Part shown: piece by piece, positions 22,009 to 34,554 of the stretch
How the letters are laid out: every line of letters starts with the position of its first letter
Numbering within the stretch: position 1 is the stretch's first letter
Assembly: GCA_963669155.1 (NCBI GenBank)
Contig: OZ022584.1
Coordinates: forward strand, 12,986,615 to 13,050,614
Origin: Arbacia lixula
Lineage: Eukaryota; Echinodermata; Echinoidea; Arbacioida; Arbaciidae
Direction: 5' to 3'
DNA length: 64,000 nt
The notes under the pieces: generated by a model
The model's database searches: none
What the model was told of the DNA's origin: nothing
The model's input: the letters and a program-made list of their open reading frames with translations, nothing else
Made by a program: the position numbers and the translations under genes

Positions 22009-23024
22009 GAGGCTAACTGGAAACTTGTTTATTTGAATTGGTAATATGGCAGTGTTATGGTTTATGAACAGTTTACAGTGTACAGGTGCGAGAATCCCAC
22101 ATCAAGTTGGTTTACACTTGCTCTTTCATTAGACTCCTTGAGTTGGCTATGCGCTAAATGTACCTTTCATTTTCTGTTAGAGATAAGTTATTGTCCAGTA
22201 TGTCCACTCTTGTGGTCAGTGAAAAACATACCTGGGGTGGGGGAAGGATTAAGCCCCCCCCCCCCATGTAAATAAGAGCCCCCAATAAATAACAAAGAAC
22301 CCCTGTAATGGCATGGCTCAGAGTGTTCATTTCATTTCATAACAACAGCCTTGAAAAGTAGCCCTCCACCCTCCAAGAAAACATATTCAAGAACAAACCC
22401 CTCCCTCCCCCATGATAACTGTTGGTAGAGAAGTGCCATTTTTCAAAGTATAGCCTCAAGGCTATTTGGCTGTATTGCCTAAAAAACCCCACTGGTTGAT
22501 GCAATGGTGTGTTGAATATTAGAGCTAGAGTGTGTAACCCCGTGCAGATATACATGGTGGTGTGTAAAACCTGCAGAATGCCTTCATTGGGGTGTACCCA
22601 CGGACAAAGGCTATCTCAAAAACAATATGCTGTGAGTCAAAATTCAGTCAACTGTTGTGTTAAGAGCAAAAATGCAAAATAAAAGTACTGTCATGTAAAA
22701 AACCCCCCACTGAAGTAGATGCTTTATTCAGGATGATTAAGCCCCTAGCCTAAATACTCAGGAATGTAAAGGAAGTTCCAGTTTACTGAAGAGGAGAAAA
22801 GTTAGAGGTGACATACTGTGAATGACTAATATTGTATGTAAAGGGATTCCTCCTACATGAATGTGTCAGAAAATCCCCTGTAGAATGCAAAATCAAAAGC
22901 ATTCGTGGAAAGTTAGGAAGAAGTTCCTGTTGAAAATCTGTTTTCCTTTGGAGCGAATGATGATGTAAAGTTCTTGGTATTGTATTGTTTGTCAGACGTG
23001 AGTCAAAGACTTATTAACCCGAGC
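22009..23024. other. No gene seen
   Basis: Contains a C homopolymer run at about 22,253-22,265. No recognised gene. Confidence 0.35.
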
Positions 23025-23372
23025 TTGAAGATGGCCTGTCCCTTTTACAAACATCTGCAAACTTCATGAAAGTTTGCACATATTGAGCACATATCTTTGG
23101 GATACCAGCTGTGAAATTTGAAGGTCAGAGGTACTATAAATCTCGTAAAATAAATGAAAATCTAACTAGTTTTCACCGAGATTTGACTATTTTCGTGGTA
23201 CGAAAAAGGAAAAAGGAAAGCTCAATCAATTATCGAAAATTATTTCCTCAAAACTGAATATTACACTTTGTTGATTCCAGGGAAAGCTTATATAGCCACT
23301 CTCTCTCTCAAATGATGACAAAAGCAGGGAACTTTCAGAATTAGGTCTGCTAAAGGGACGGGCTACCTTTAA
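23025..23372 (+). mobile_element. Family F6 TTAA element, copy 2
   Basis: Matches F6 copy 1 throughout: TTGAAGATGGCCTGTCCC at left (TTAA decayed to TTGA) and GGGACGGGCTACCTTTAA at right. A fragment of family A follows the right TTAA immediately. Confidence 0.7.
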
Positions 23373-23450
23373 ATGAAATATACAATGTACTGTACCGGTA
23401 AGACAAAAAAGCCTTCAAAAAGTGATCATGAGCAATCTTCTTGCCAAAAT
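23369..23450 (+). mobile_element. Family A element, left-end fragment
   Basis: After the shared TTAA, GTACTGTACCGGTAAGAC, AAGCCTTCAAAAAGTGATCA and GAGCAATCTTCTTGCCA follow the family A left arm and then stop. Confidence 0.55.
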
Positions 23451-23688
23451 CTACCAGCACTGTTCCATTCCTAAAGACATCTTGACTGTAAAAGTTGGTA
23501 GTGTTATCCTCCAGCTTGGCACAATATTAAATTGCAGTATCTTGAGTAATATTTTGTGTCTCCCTTTATATTTTACCCAGGTTTAATAACATATGATGCT
23601 ATGTAGGACAAACTTAATACAAGTGCTGAGAACATCTGTGAAAATTGAACAAAATTGATAATCTTTTTCATTCCTTTTCTCGTTTCAG

Positions 23689-24065
23689 ACTCAGTGGCTG
23701 CCAACCCATGGCCGGGTGATCGTTGAATGAGCATGGCAACGGTTGGCATGGTTACCTCCTCCACAACGAACTCATCGTACGGCCTCCACCAAGCCTCTCT
23801 GGTCCACATCTCCTCCTCGGCCCTGCCCCCCTCCCCGCTGTCGCCCTCACCCACCACCACCCCCCTCCACCACAGCAATGGCACCATGGGGAGCACCACC
23901 AGCCTCCTTGCAGACAGTGGCTACCGCGGGGGCAGCTCCCACTTCAGCGACACCTCGGCAACCAACAGCAACAGCTCGGTGTTTGAGGAGCCCTCGGTGG
24001 CCAATGACGACGCAGAGTCCGTAGGACCGCCCAAGCTGGCACCGGTCAGCGGAAGATTGGAGAAA
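23689..24065 (+). CDS. LZTS-like: LZTS-like, first coding exon (with short 5' UTR)
   Basis: The acceptor is the pyrimidine-rich CTCGTTTCAG ending at 23688 and the donor is AAA|GTATGA at 24066. Coding runs from ATG 23727 (113 codons, phase 0 at the end). GC-rich with Ser/Thr/Pro codons, in contrast with the AT-rich flanks. Two other frames are also open because of composition and are judged shadows. Confidence 0.8.
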
Positions 24066-27000
24066 GTATGAGAATTTGATGATGATGGACCATTCATTAT
24101 TAACAGATCCCTTTTCTCTCTATCTCTCCATCCTCATGCCTTCACTCTTCGCCCCCTCTTCCCATCATGCTCTCTTTCTGTTTCCTTTTCTTTCTCCTTC
24201 TCCTATCTTGTCTTTAATCTAAAATATATTTTCTCATGTTCTAAAGGGTAAAATTATTAACATATCATTTATTTGAGAGTAATTTAATTTTGCAAATTGC
24301 TATAATATTTCCACATCAAATTGCTTGAAAAGTCAGTGGTATTGATGCGTGCATTTTATTCCAGGATAGATATCAAATAATGATGAGGTAGAAATACTAT
24401 CTAATCTATAGTGCGCTTAAATAAGCCATTTCGTAATTGCAATTGCGCATGAGCAGATTATTGCTTTGAGTAAATGACCTCAGGTCATTTTCCAAACTCA
24501 CATAGTAAAATGGGAATTCATTAGATAGTCGACCACATTTCAATCTATTATCATGCAAATATGGCAACAGCTATTCAGCTCTGAGAAGGTAGTGAAATAA
24601 CATTCCACCATGTGCATCTGCTTCTTGTTGTTGTTCCAGGCACACTGTAAAATGTCTTTACATCCATCATCCAACACAACTTCATGAAAACAATCCCAGT
24701 GAGCAGTCTAGTAGTATTTATTCATTGTATTGTCCGACCATGGTGTAATTACGAAATGGTCTTTGTGGGCATACCCTTCATAAAGACAACTACATGTACA
24801 AAGAATCTCCAATGTGCAATACCGTGCATGCGCTGTTTGTTCTCCTCCAATTTGCTTTCTTTAAATCAAGGTCACTCTATTGTTGTGTGAGAGTGTTATG
24901 ACAACAATATTGCTGGGGTCCCGTTTCAGTGAATAACTTGGACCATCGTCCAGGCTCTGCTGTGGCAGCTTTCCTTCCCTTTCTTGTCTTGAAATAGGGT
25001 CTAACACTTGTGTGTGCACCCCTGCATGAAATGTCACTTTCTATTCTTTATAAATGAAAATTTGAACCTATGATAGGGGAAATGGCTGTCCGGTGTCGAC
25101 CATGAAAACCTACCATTCCATGTTTCAATATCTTAAAGCACACTAGGTAAATTATTGTTTTACTTCATCTTGGTGATCTGATATTTGTGCAAAAATGTTT
25201 TTCAAACTTGTTAATGAATTGTGCCTAAGGTAAGTTCTTTTTTATTTTTTTTTATTTATTTAGTGAATATTTTAGTACTTGATGCTGTTATTTAAACATG
25301 TGAGTCATTTGATGCAATACCTAGTATGACCTTGTGTTGTCATTGCAGTCATTGCATGCTTTCAATATTCTGTTTTGTGATTTAATAAGCCTGTTATTTG
25401 ATATAAAACGTGTGAAGCAGCACATGTTGTGCTATTTAAGAGACATTTTTTGTAATAGCTCTGACAGGAGCATGTTCCCTCAGAGTCTCAGTTTTGCAGA
25501 ATCAAGTTACTCGGTCATATGAATCATGACTATGCATACCTCCTGGCCCAAAGCTATAAACAATATGAATTTTATTACAAATTTCTAAAGCAATTGTTAC
25601 CATGATGCCAGATTGTTGGTTGCCAAGAGATGCTGTTCCTTGCGCACAGCAACATCGAAATGCCCAACAATATTTTGCCAACTGCCTGCGAAACTGTAAC
25701 ATTTTATTTAGATGAAGGAAATTATTTTCGGTTTGAAGTGTTCCAAGATATTAGTAGATTAAAAGGAATAGTCAAGGTTGCGGTAGGATCACTAGATACT
25801 GTAAGTGCAACATTTTTTTCCAGAGAAATGTTGAGTTCTTTGAGGATATCCCACCTCTTGCTTTAAAGGAATAGTCCACCCTGAAATAAAGATGACTTTA
25901 ATAAAAGCAGAAACCTGAAAGAAACATATTAGTGAAAGTTTGATGAAAGTCCAACAAAGGTTAAAAAGTTACAATTGTTTGAAGTTTTGATTTTGTGATG
26001 TCTGCAAGATGCTCTCCCATATGTTATGTACTAACTTTTTAGAAAATGTTGATTTTCTCAAAAGGATATATGCATCATTTTACTTGTTCATTTGATATGC
26101 AACATGATTTTACACACACATATTCCAGTGAAAAATAAACACATAAAAAACAGGAAAAGAGCAATGTGTGGAATCATACAGAACAAAACACATTGGAGAG
26201 CACCTCACATGTGATGCCACAAAATGATTTTTTTAAAAGATCATAGCTTTCTTAATCTTTATCAAACCTTTCTGATTCTTTTATGTTTCTGCTTTTATTT
26301 AAACCATATTATCTTCATGGTAGACTAGCCCTTTGAGTTTAGAAACCACAGTCTCAAGACCGTCACCAAATACAGAACTTTGATCATCAATAGGTAGGAG
26401 GATAATGCACAAGCTGTCTGATACATTCATTACCTCTCTGTACCCAGGAGTAGATGGAGACCCTGTGTGAATGTTGGAAGACAAAATCATCAAGTATATT
26501 TTGTTTGTTCTCTATATGAAATGCATTTAAGGTATAAGCATACAGCATACATGGGAAGACCAGACTTTTTCTTCATATAGACTACCTTTCTGTTCCTATG
26601 CAGTGATTAGAATGCTTAGGTTTAAATGTTATCCTTTTCTATACTCAGTTTCTCCATCATCCATTCATCTCCATTCCCAGACAAAGGAGAAAAAACTGAT
26701 CCGACCCATCGCCGTTCGTTTTGCCTCTCCAAACCCGTCCCCGACGGACAAGCAGCCATCGTCCCAGTCTCCCTCGCTATCGGACACCATGGCAACCTAC
26801 GCCCATCCCCCTGATATCCTCATGAACAGTCACCACGCGCATGGCAGCGGCCACGCCCATAGCAACAGCAATGGCTTCTCAGCGGGCCGCCACTTTGGGA
26901 AACCCCCGACTAAGACAATGTCGCTGCAGGATATTACACCGGTTCAGCAGACGTACCGTATGAGCAATGGTAATACCAATGGCAGCGGGAATAGCCACAA

Positions 27001-29701
27001 GGGCAACACTGATGGGTATCACCCGTCGACCCTCCCGCACAAGGAGTCGTCGTCGTCGTCATCGGCGGCATCGCATCATCGTGCTTTCCAGCAGAAGCTC
27101 CACCAAGCGCAGTCACTGAATTTCCTGCACACCCGCAATGGCTGGTCGAGCAACCACCACGCCAGTGGGTCAGTGCCGGCCAAGATCAGCGGCCACGCCC
27201 GCCACCGCAGCCAGAGCCAGTCGGCCTACCCCACCCAGGATTCACACCGCCCTCTCCAGGCCTCGTACGGCCTAGACGTCCGGCAGAACAGCCAGCCCAA
27301 CCTGGCCTCGTTACAGAAGATGACCAGCGGGGGGGAGGAACAGGTTTACGCCCCTGTCTCTGTCTCATCAGTCAATGAGGAATCCGATCTGGCTGAGGAA
27401 AACAGGATTCTCAGAAACAAAGTCCAGGTAAATATCTCTGCTGCTTCAAATTATAAACTTTTGAAGGGGAATTTTCATCATACTTCAAGCATAGTTTCGA
27501 AAAGAACAAGACAAGCAAACAAAAGAAAAGTAGACACTTTTATGTCACCCTCTCTGTCTGTTTGTCTGTATGTATCTGTCTATCTCTTTCTACGTATCTC
27601 TTTTTGGCGCTTTTCCTACGTTATCATTCCATCTTCATTCTATGTCCTTGTTTTTCTCTCTGCCATGTATTACCTCTCTTCTATCTCTTTCTCACCTTCA
27701 TATTACTTTCACTCTCTTTCTCATTTTCTATCTCTCTCTGCTCTTTTTCTTCCTTCTTTTTCTAATGAATTTTCTCACTTAAAATACAAACACGTAAAAC
27801 ATAAATAGCTATGCCCGCTTGTTACATATAATTGACATCCATCCTTCCTCTTCACTCTTCCTGTCAACTGACCTGATCTGACAAGATATATGACACTTAC
27901 AAACCTTTCTGGCTCCTTAAATAATGCTCTCTGTCTTTTCTCAGTAAGGGGGGAAGACACTGAACATGAACAGTCACAAGGAAGGATAACTGATGGGTCT
28001 CAGAGCCTTATGCAGACTTCCTGTGCTCCTTGAAGATCACTCATCGTTGATCTGAGTACTAACACCCAACAGAAGTAGGCCATATGTTCTCAGCTGATAG
28101 TTTTGCGTAATAACCTCCTCCAGAAACAAAAATCCCCTCCCCCTTGTGAGTTCACACGTCCGCAGCATTTATCTGCAGCACGCTGTTATGCAATGATCGA
28201 AATGAATCAATCCTGTGGTAGGTGTCTGATTTGAGGAAAGGGGGAGAGGGGTAGGGGGGGGGGGGTATTTTTAACAGCATGACTAAAAGGGGATAGTCCT
28301 GCTTGATGTCTCTATTAGTGCTTTGTTGGAATACTTTGACAGGAAACGTGGGGGCCAATTACCACATCAGCAATGTATAGGGGTCGACCAGAAAGTATGT
28401 CTTTCATTTCATAATTAAACGGTGAAAGGAATACTCCCTCGTGAGTCTATTTCCCATGTATCATCGTGCTCTGCGTTGCTCGGTTGTGGATTAATATCAT
28501 GCTACCTGAAGAGGAAGAGGTAAATACAGCTGGTGAAAACTTAAAGATTTGGTTTCTTTATTGTCAAAGTGAGAAGTATGTTATTTCCTTTGCATAGTAA
28601 ATAGAATACATTTCTCGCAAGCATGTGTAATTTCATTAGTCAGATGAATTATGATTATTTGTATGTTGTATGCATTCTTTTGATACTGATCTCGATATAA
28701 TCTCAAGAGTATGGTGTACCCTCAAATTAAGTCTACCCCTCAACACATTTCTTGAGAATTAATTTGAAAAAAAAAACCTGTACATACTGTCACGTCCAAA
28801 AACGTAACGTCTGTAACAACTAACATAATAGGCAGTAACTACCACGCCATGTGCTGAAATGGACTGAAACTTTCACTGATAACAATATGGGGTCATATGT
28901 TAATGATTCCATTTCATGACTTCAGAATGAAAAATGGTGTTTTTATATTAATGGTCTTTTGAAGTTGCAAAATTGGTCTGACATTCAATATCTGGAATGC
29001 TGGAACAGCCCTCTCCCACTATGTATAGTGCATGTCTTGATGAAAACTTTAGGAAGAATGAATGCATAGGCCTACATGTACCATGCATGTATACATTGTA
29101 TATCAGATTCTGTTTTTAATTGAAGACTTTAATCCACGGTTGATTCGGTGATCGCAACCGCATAATCAGATTCCACCCTTTTAAACAGCACACACCCAGG
29201 AGGCCTTGTAGCTTGTTTGATTTCGGACTGCTTCATGAATAGCGGGGCTTAGTCGACTTTTTGTGAAGGAGAGAGGGATGATTGAAATGCATACAAAAAC
29301 TGTTTATCACACCAAGAATGAGTACTTTAGGACAAGTGCTACATCCAAAACAGAAAAGGATTGAGGAAGGAAAACAGATCAAATTGATTTCTTTATATCT
29401 GTTTGCCTTGGGAATTTGGGGATTTGTGTACAAACGTATGAGTCTGTGCCACCATAAGTTATTTACGACACAAAAAAAACCTGGATTAAAACCAGTTGAT
29501 GGCTGTTATTTGATAAATTGCTCTCAATTGATTATTTTATAACTTGTGTTTCAAAGTGGCATCAGTGCCAATTGGCAAAAATTATATTACCTTGAAAATG
29601 GATGTTTTTTTGTTTTTTTTTTTAAGTATAATCAAACTGTAACCAAACAAATCTTCTTTACAAATAACAATTTTGTAAGTCAATGCCATATCATACAAAT
29701 C

Positions 29702-29775
<74 letters not shown>

Positions 29776-32700
29776 AAAAAAGACAGAAAAAGGAAGAAAG
29801 AAAGAATGAAAGAAAGAAAGAAGGAAAGAAGGAAAGAAAGTAATAGAAAACGAGGCAAAGGTTCTAATTATTTTATTTTCAAGCCCGAATACTCCCCCAA
29901 CGGTGTCCTGAGCTTGATGTTGGAGAAAGATGTCACTCATTAGTGCTATCAAGGCTCAGGCACCATTTCAAACTTGACCCTTACTCTACAATGTGCATAC
30001 ATGTCAGAGCAAGGGTATCACATGACATGACCAGATCAAATTTCACCCATCAACGGAAATGCCACCCGTTACCTGAATTTTAAGCATGAAGGTCAGCAAA
30101 CGCGATGGGCAAATATTTGTGAAAAATCAGACATAAAAGGAAGTTGTGTTAATTTGGAAATATTTGATTACTGGTACTGGATTGGGATCATTGCAGTAAC
30201 TCGAGGGTGGTTCCTGTACCGACTTTATAGTTTGCATTGTTGTTGTGCACCGTGCATAATCAAGACAATACGTAGAGCTTCCCTTGTTTGCATGTTTTGA
30301 AAGTGTTTAGGGTTTTTTTATAATCATGAAGGATATTTTCTTTTCATTTGTTTTGTTTCTTCCTGTGACCATCGTCTGTGGTATAGATCCAGAAAAAGCA
30401 GGTTTGTGTTTTAAATCTTCTTTGTTTTTTATTTGCTGTCGCTCTACACTTGCACTGCGCACATCACAAAAGCAATTCAAAGCTCCTTTGACATGCTGGG
30501 TAAAAATCCACACTTATTTTTGGTTATGTGTTTTAGTCACTCTTGGCCAGATACTTGAATTGTGAGTGAAAAGGCAATGAAAGCAACAAATCAGAGCCTG
30601 GCATACTGATTTGTTGCGTGTGATTCTCATTTTTCATTGCCATCTCTTTATCTCTCTTTCTATCTGACTGTCTCTCATCCCCTCTCTTTCTCTCCCTCTC
30701 TCTCTCTCTCTCACTCTCTCTCCCTCTCTCTCCCTCTCCCCCTCCCTCCCTCCCTCTCTCCCTCCCTCCCTCTCTCTCTCCCTCCCTCTCTCTCTCCCTC
30801 CCTCCCTCCCTCCCTCCCTCCCTCCCTCCCTCCCTCCCTCCCTCCCACCCTCCCTCCCTCCCTTTTGCTCTCCTTATCCTTGAGTTAATTTTGAGAGCTG
30901 AAAGTAATATTTTTGCACATTTTAATTTACCCTTTACCTTTGATGCCATTTTGAGTGATATACACGCAACGATACCAGCGATGTCCCAATTTTCCAGTGA
31001 TTTTTTTAAAAAAAAATCCCATTGCTTATAAAAAAAAAAAATGTCCGTGCAAAAAGGCTACCCGTCTTTAAAGGTTTGATGTATGTGGAAGTCTGTCTGT
31101 TAAATACATGATGTGAATGCACACACTAGAGTTCCAGAAGGGTGGAAGTGTTGATAGATCGTCATACTATCTGCCCCCCCCCTTCCCCGTCCCGCGGTAT
31201 TAAAGAGAGTCCAAAGTATTTGATTCAGATAGATATTGCCGCTCCTCAGAAACTAGTTATTGCTGTGATGTTTTGTTGTGTGTGTGAGATCATTGGAAGG
31301 CATTCACTTTGCATTGAGGGCTCTGGAATCGGCTTTTACTTGATGTTAATTCGTTCTGTGCCAGATAAAATGCTTCTTTTTGGCTTTTGTGTGCTTTCCT
31401 AGTGCAGAAATGTGACTCTGAGACATAAAGATTTGGATTAGGCCTTTACAAGTTTACTACAGCTGGGCTGCTCTCGAGCAATATTTTTCTGTGTTTTACA
31501 TATTCATCTTCTTCTCATGCTGATGTGAATATCTATTGTTGTGCTGTGTATTGCACTGAGTGAAATAAAGCTGAATTGAATTGAATTGATTGGCGGAGAC
31601 ATTAAGATCCAAGAGAAAAATCAACCTACATCAGTGCACAAAATGATTGTGTGCCCCTTGATTTAATGCTGGAATCAGACATTGAGGGGAGGAGGGGTAT
31701 ATTTACATAATTGGTCTTCTTTCTTGTATCTTTACATACATTATCTTAATCCCCTCTTTTATTAATATTTGGCTACTATTGGTCTTTAAAGGGTCACTGA
31801 TCCATCATGTAGCTGCTTGGTTTATGTGGGCATTAAAACATTTCCATCAGGAGCAAGGCTGTTCATTACAAATTTGTCCTTTTTATTGGCTTGGGACTAG
31901 AAAGGAAATAAATGCTTATGTCAAACTAATACATATATTTATAAACTTAACATTGTAAGTGTAATTCACTTTTTGCCAAATGGCAGTTTCAAAGATATTA
32001 ATGAATCTGGAAGCATTCCAGTATACATGAAGAAACAACAATTCAGAAAAAAATCTTAAAGCTGATTAAAAGTGCAAAGTGCCCAATATTTCTCTAAAGA
32101 ACATGCAAGGTATGATGGTATGATTGAGAACCAGTGAACATTTGAGTTATTGCACCATTTTGTTAAGTCATAGACAAAAGAGTGATAGCATTAACTTGAC
32201 AAGAAATACATGTATATCCATAATGTTTAGCCAAGTAGGAGTCAAAAGTATTTCCAAACACTGTCCACTAAAGGAGATATGTCATGTTTTGCCAGTACTC
32301 TATAGGTGTGTCTTCATTAGCCTGATCAGACAAAATAGCGAGCTAATTTGCTGATCTGGTAAAATAGCCTGAAGTTGCAATCGCGTCTTCATTAGCTTGA
32401 AACTTAGGGATACGTAAGCTCGAGCTCAGAATGCATAAATTATCCCGATTCCTAGCACGAGACGGAAATAGGCCGCCACCGCATGGCTTCGGTTGAGAGC
32501 TTGCCCTTCATGCACATATAAAAACCAAATGTAAACAATGCCCCAGTGCGTGCTGATGCATTCTGGGATCAAGAAATTTTCAGGCTAATGAAGATGCTCC
32601 CAGCTAGCCCGAGTTAGCTTGCTATTTGGCCATCTAGCCCAAGATTTCTTGGAAATTTTCTTGACCGAATAGCGAGCTATTTTGCCTGATCTGGCTAATG

Positions 32701-34522
32701 AAGACACAAATAGCTAGCTATTTCATGATCTGGCTAGGCTATCCTGATCAGAACTGGCTAGCTATTTCGCCACATGGGGCTAATGAAGACGCCCCTCATG
32801 TACTAGTATATTGTTCCAAAATTTCTCTTTGGGGATTGGGGTGGGGCTTGCAGTGCAAAACCAAAACCGCACAGACCACAACCCCTCAGATGGCAAGGGA
32901 TTCAGGAAGGACAAATTTTGGTTGCAACAAAGATCCCAGGTGTACTGTGAAAAGTGACAACTGAACAATGATCATGTGTAACCCACTATCAGTGTCTTTT
33001 AAAGGGAATAAACTGTACTGGGAAGATGAAAAGCCTTCATGAGGGTGATTGTGAGCAATCTTCTTGCCCATGGTCTTAAATTCATGTATTGTCCATTTTA
33101 GAAACTTGCTGAAAATTATTTGCCCTCAAATGATCCACATTATGATATATTGTTAGGGTGGTACGATGATTATTGACAGACAAGTTGAAGGAACTTTATC
33201 ATCCTGAAAGACTCATAATGATATCACTGGTCCTCTACTCATCTGTCAGATGGTATCAATTCCTGCTGTGAGCCTGTGTATATGTCTGTCTGTCTGTCAA
33301 TGTGTATTTGTGAGCGTGTCAGTGCACTGTGTCCGTACAGTCAAACAGCTGCTGCAGCAAAAAGAAAAGGCAAAGGAGCAAGAGTGATTCACGTGTGATT
33401 CAGAATTCATGTTGAATAACACATGCACCCTTCTTGAACGAGTAGTCTTGACTGCAGTGGCCAGCTGCCATCTGTTTGTGTACATCCTTGTTGATAGTTT
33501 ATACAGAGGCAAGCTTTGCTTGTACACATGTGTACCTTGATACACAATTGCCTTTTCTAGCTGTAGTCTGTGCTTACAGACATATATTTTGAGAAAGGGT
33601 CACAATAGCTTAGCAAAGAAGCTGGTAAATCTATAGGACTGAGGGTACAGGTGGGTGTGTCACCAAGATGTGGGTAAGTTATGCAAGATTTTACGCATGA
33701 CTGGTGACCTCTTCTTGGGTGCTCAATCAGATTCTCAATGATTTGAATTCCCATCAGCTTAATTTGAAATCTGATCTTTGTTATTAACATCCGTCTGAAT
33801 ACAAAGTTTAGACTTTGTCAAATGCAATTAGGATTGTAAGAAATTCACTCTCCCTATGTTTACACAGAAACAAATTTGGGTGTCTCATTTAGCACAAGAA
33901 AAATTCACCAGTCGTGCGTTAAGTCATGCGTAACTTGCACATCTTGGTTCTCATTTAGCACAAGAAGAGATCACCAGTTGTGCGGAAAGACGTGCATAAA
34001 GTACGCACATCTTGGTGAGACACCCCCCAGAGGAGTGATTTGTTTGTCAGTCGCTAGTGGAGTCACCATGTGTACATGCATCATAATCCCTTAGATTAAA
34101 GGAAGTGGCAGCTTGGATGTGATCCTTGTCATCATACCTCTGATTTAATATCCATAATATCCATTACTTATACATGTAGGTAACTTATTTGAAAGTCATT
34201 TGAAATTGACGATGATTGCTTAGAAAAAAAAATTCTGAAGAACAAACAATTTCGTGTAAGATATTGATTGCATACTGTTTTGTTATAGACAAAAGGAGAC
34301 TGCACTAAGGTACATGGTTAAAACTACAGGCACTGGGTGATCTCAAAACAATACTATTATCTCGAGGAAAATAGTATTGTTTTGAAATCATGGCGGGTCA
34401 AATATCAGAGCAGTATCTATTTGTTTTTTATACCAAATAAAATAATGATGAATAATTAAGACATTTCCATCCCACAACCATTTAACAAGATTTCTCTTAT
34501 CTTCTTTCTCTCTTGCCCTGGT

Positions 34523-34554
<32 letters not shown>

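Noticed and set aside
23723..24024. Two extra plus-strand frames over LZTS-like exon 1 (Pro/His-rich)
   Set aside because: The frame starting at 23,727 joins in phase to exon 2 and carries the conserved [13 protein letters not shown]. The others do not join.
29683..29943. Arg/Glu/Lys-rich frame
   Set aside because: It is the translation of the AG/AAAG microsatellite.
30533..30949. 138-codon Gly/Arg/Glu-rich minus-strand frame
   Set aside because: It is the translation of the TC/TCCC microsatellite.
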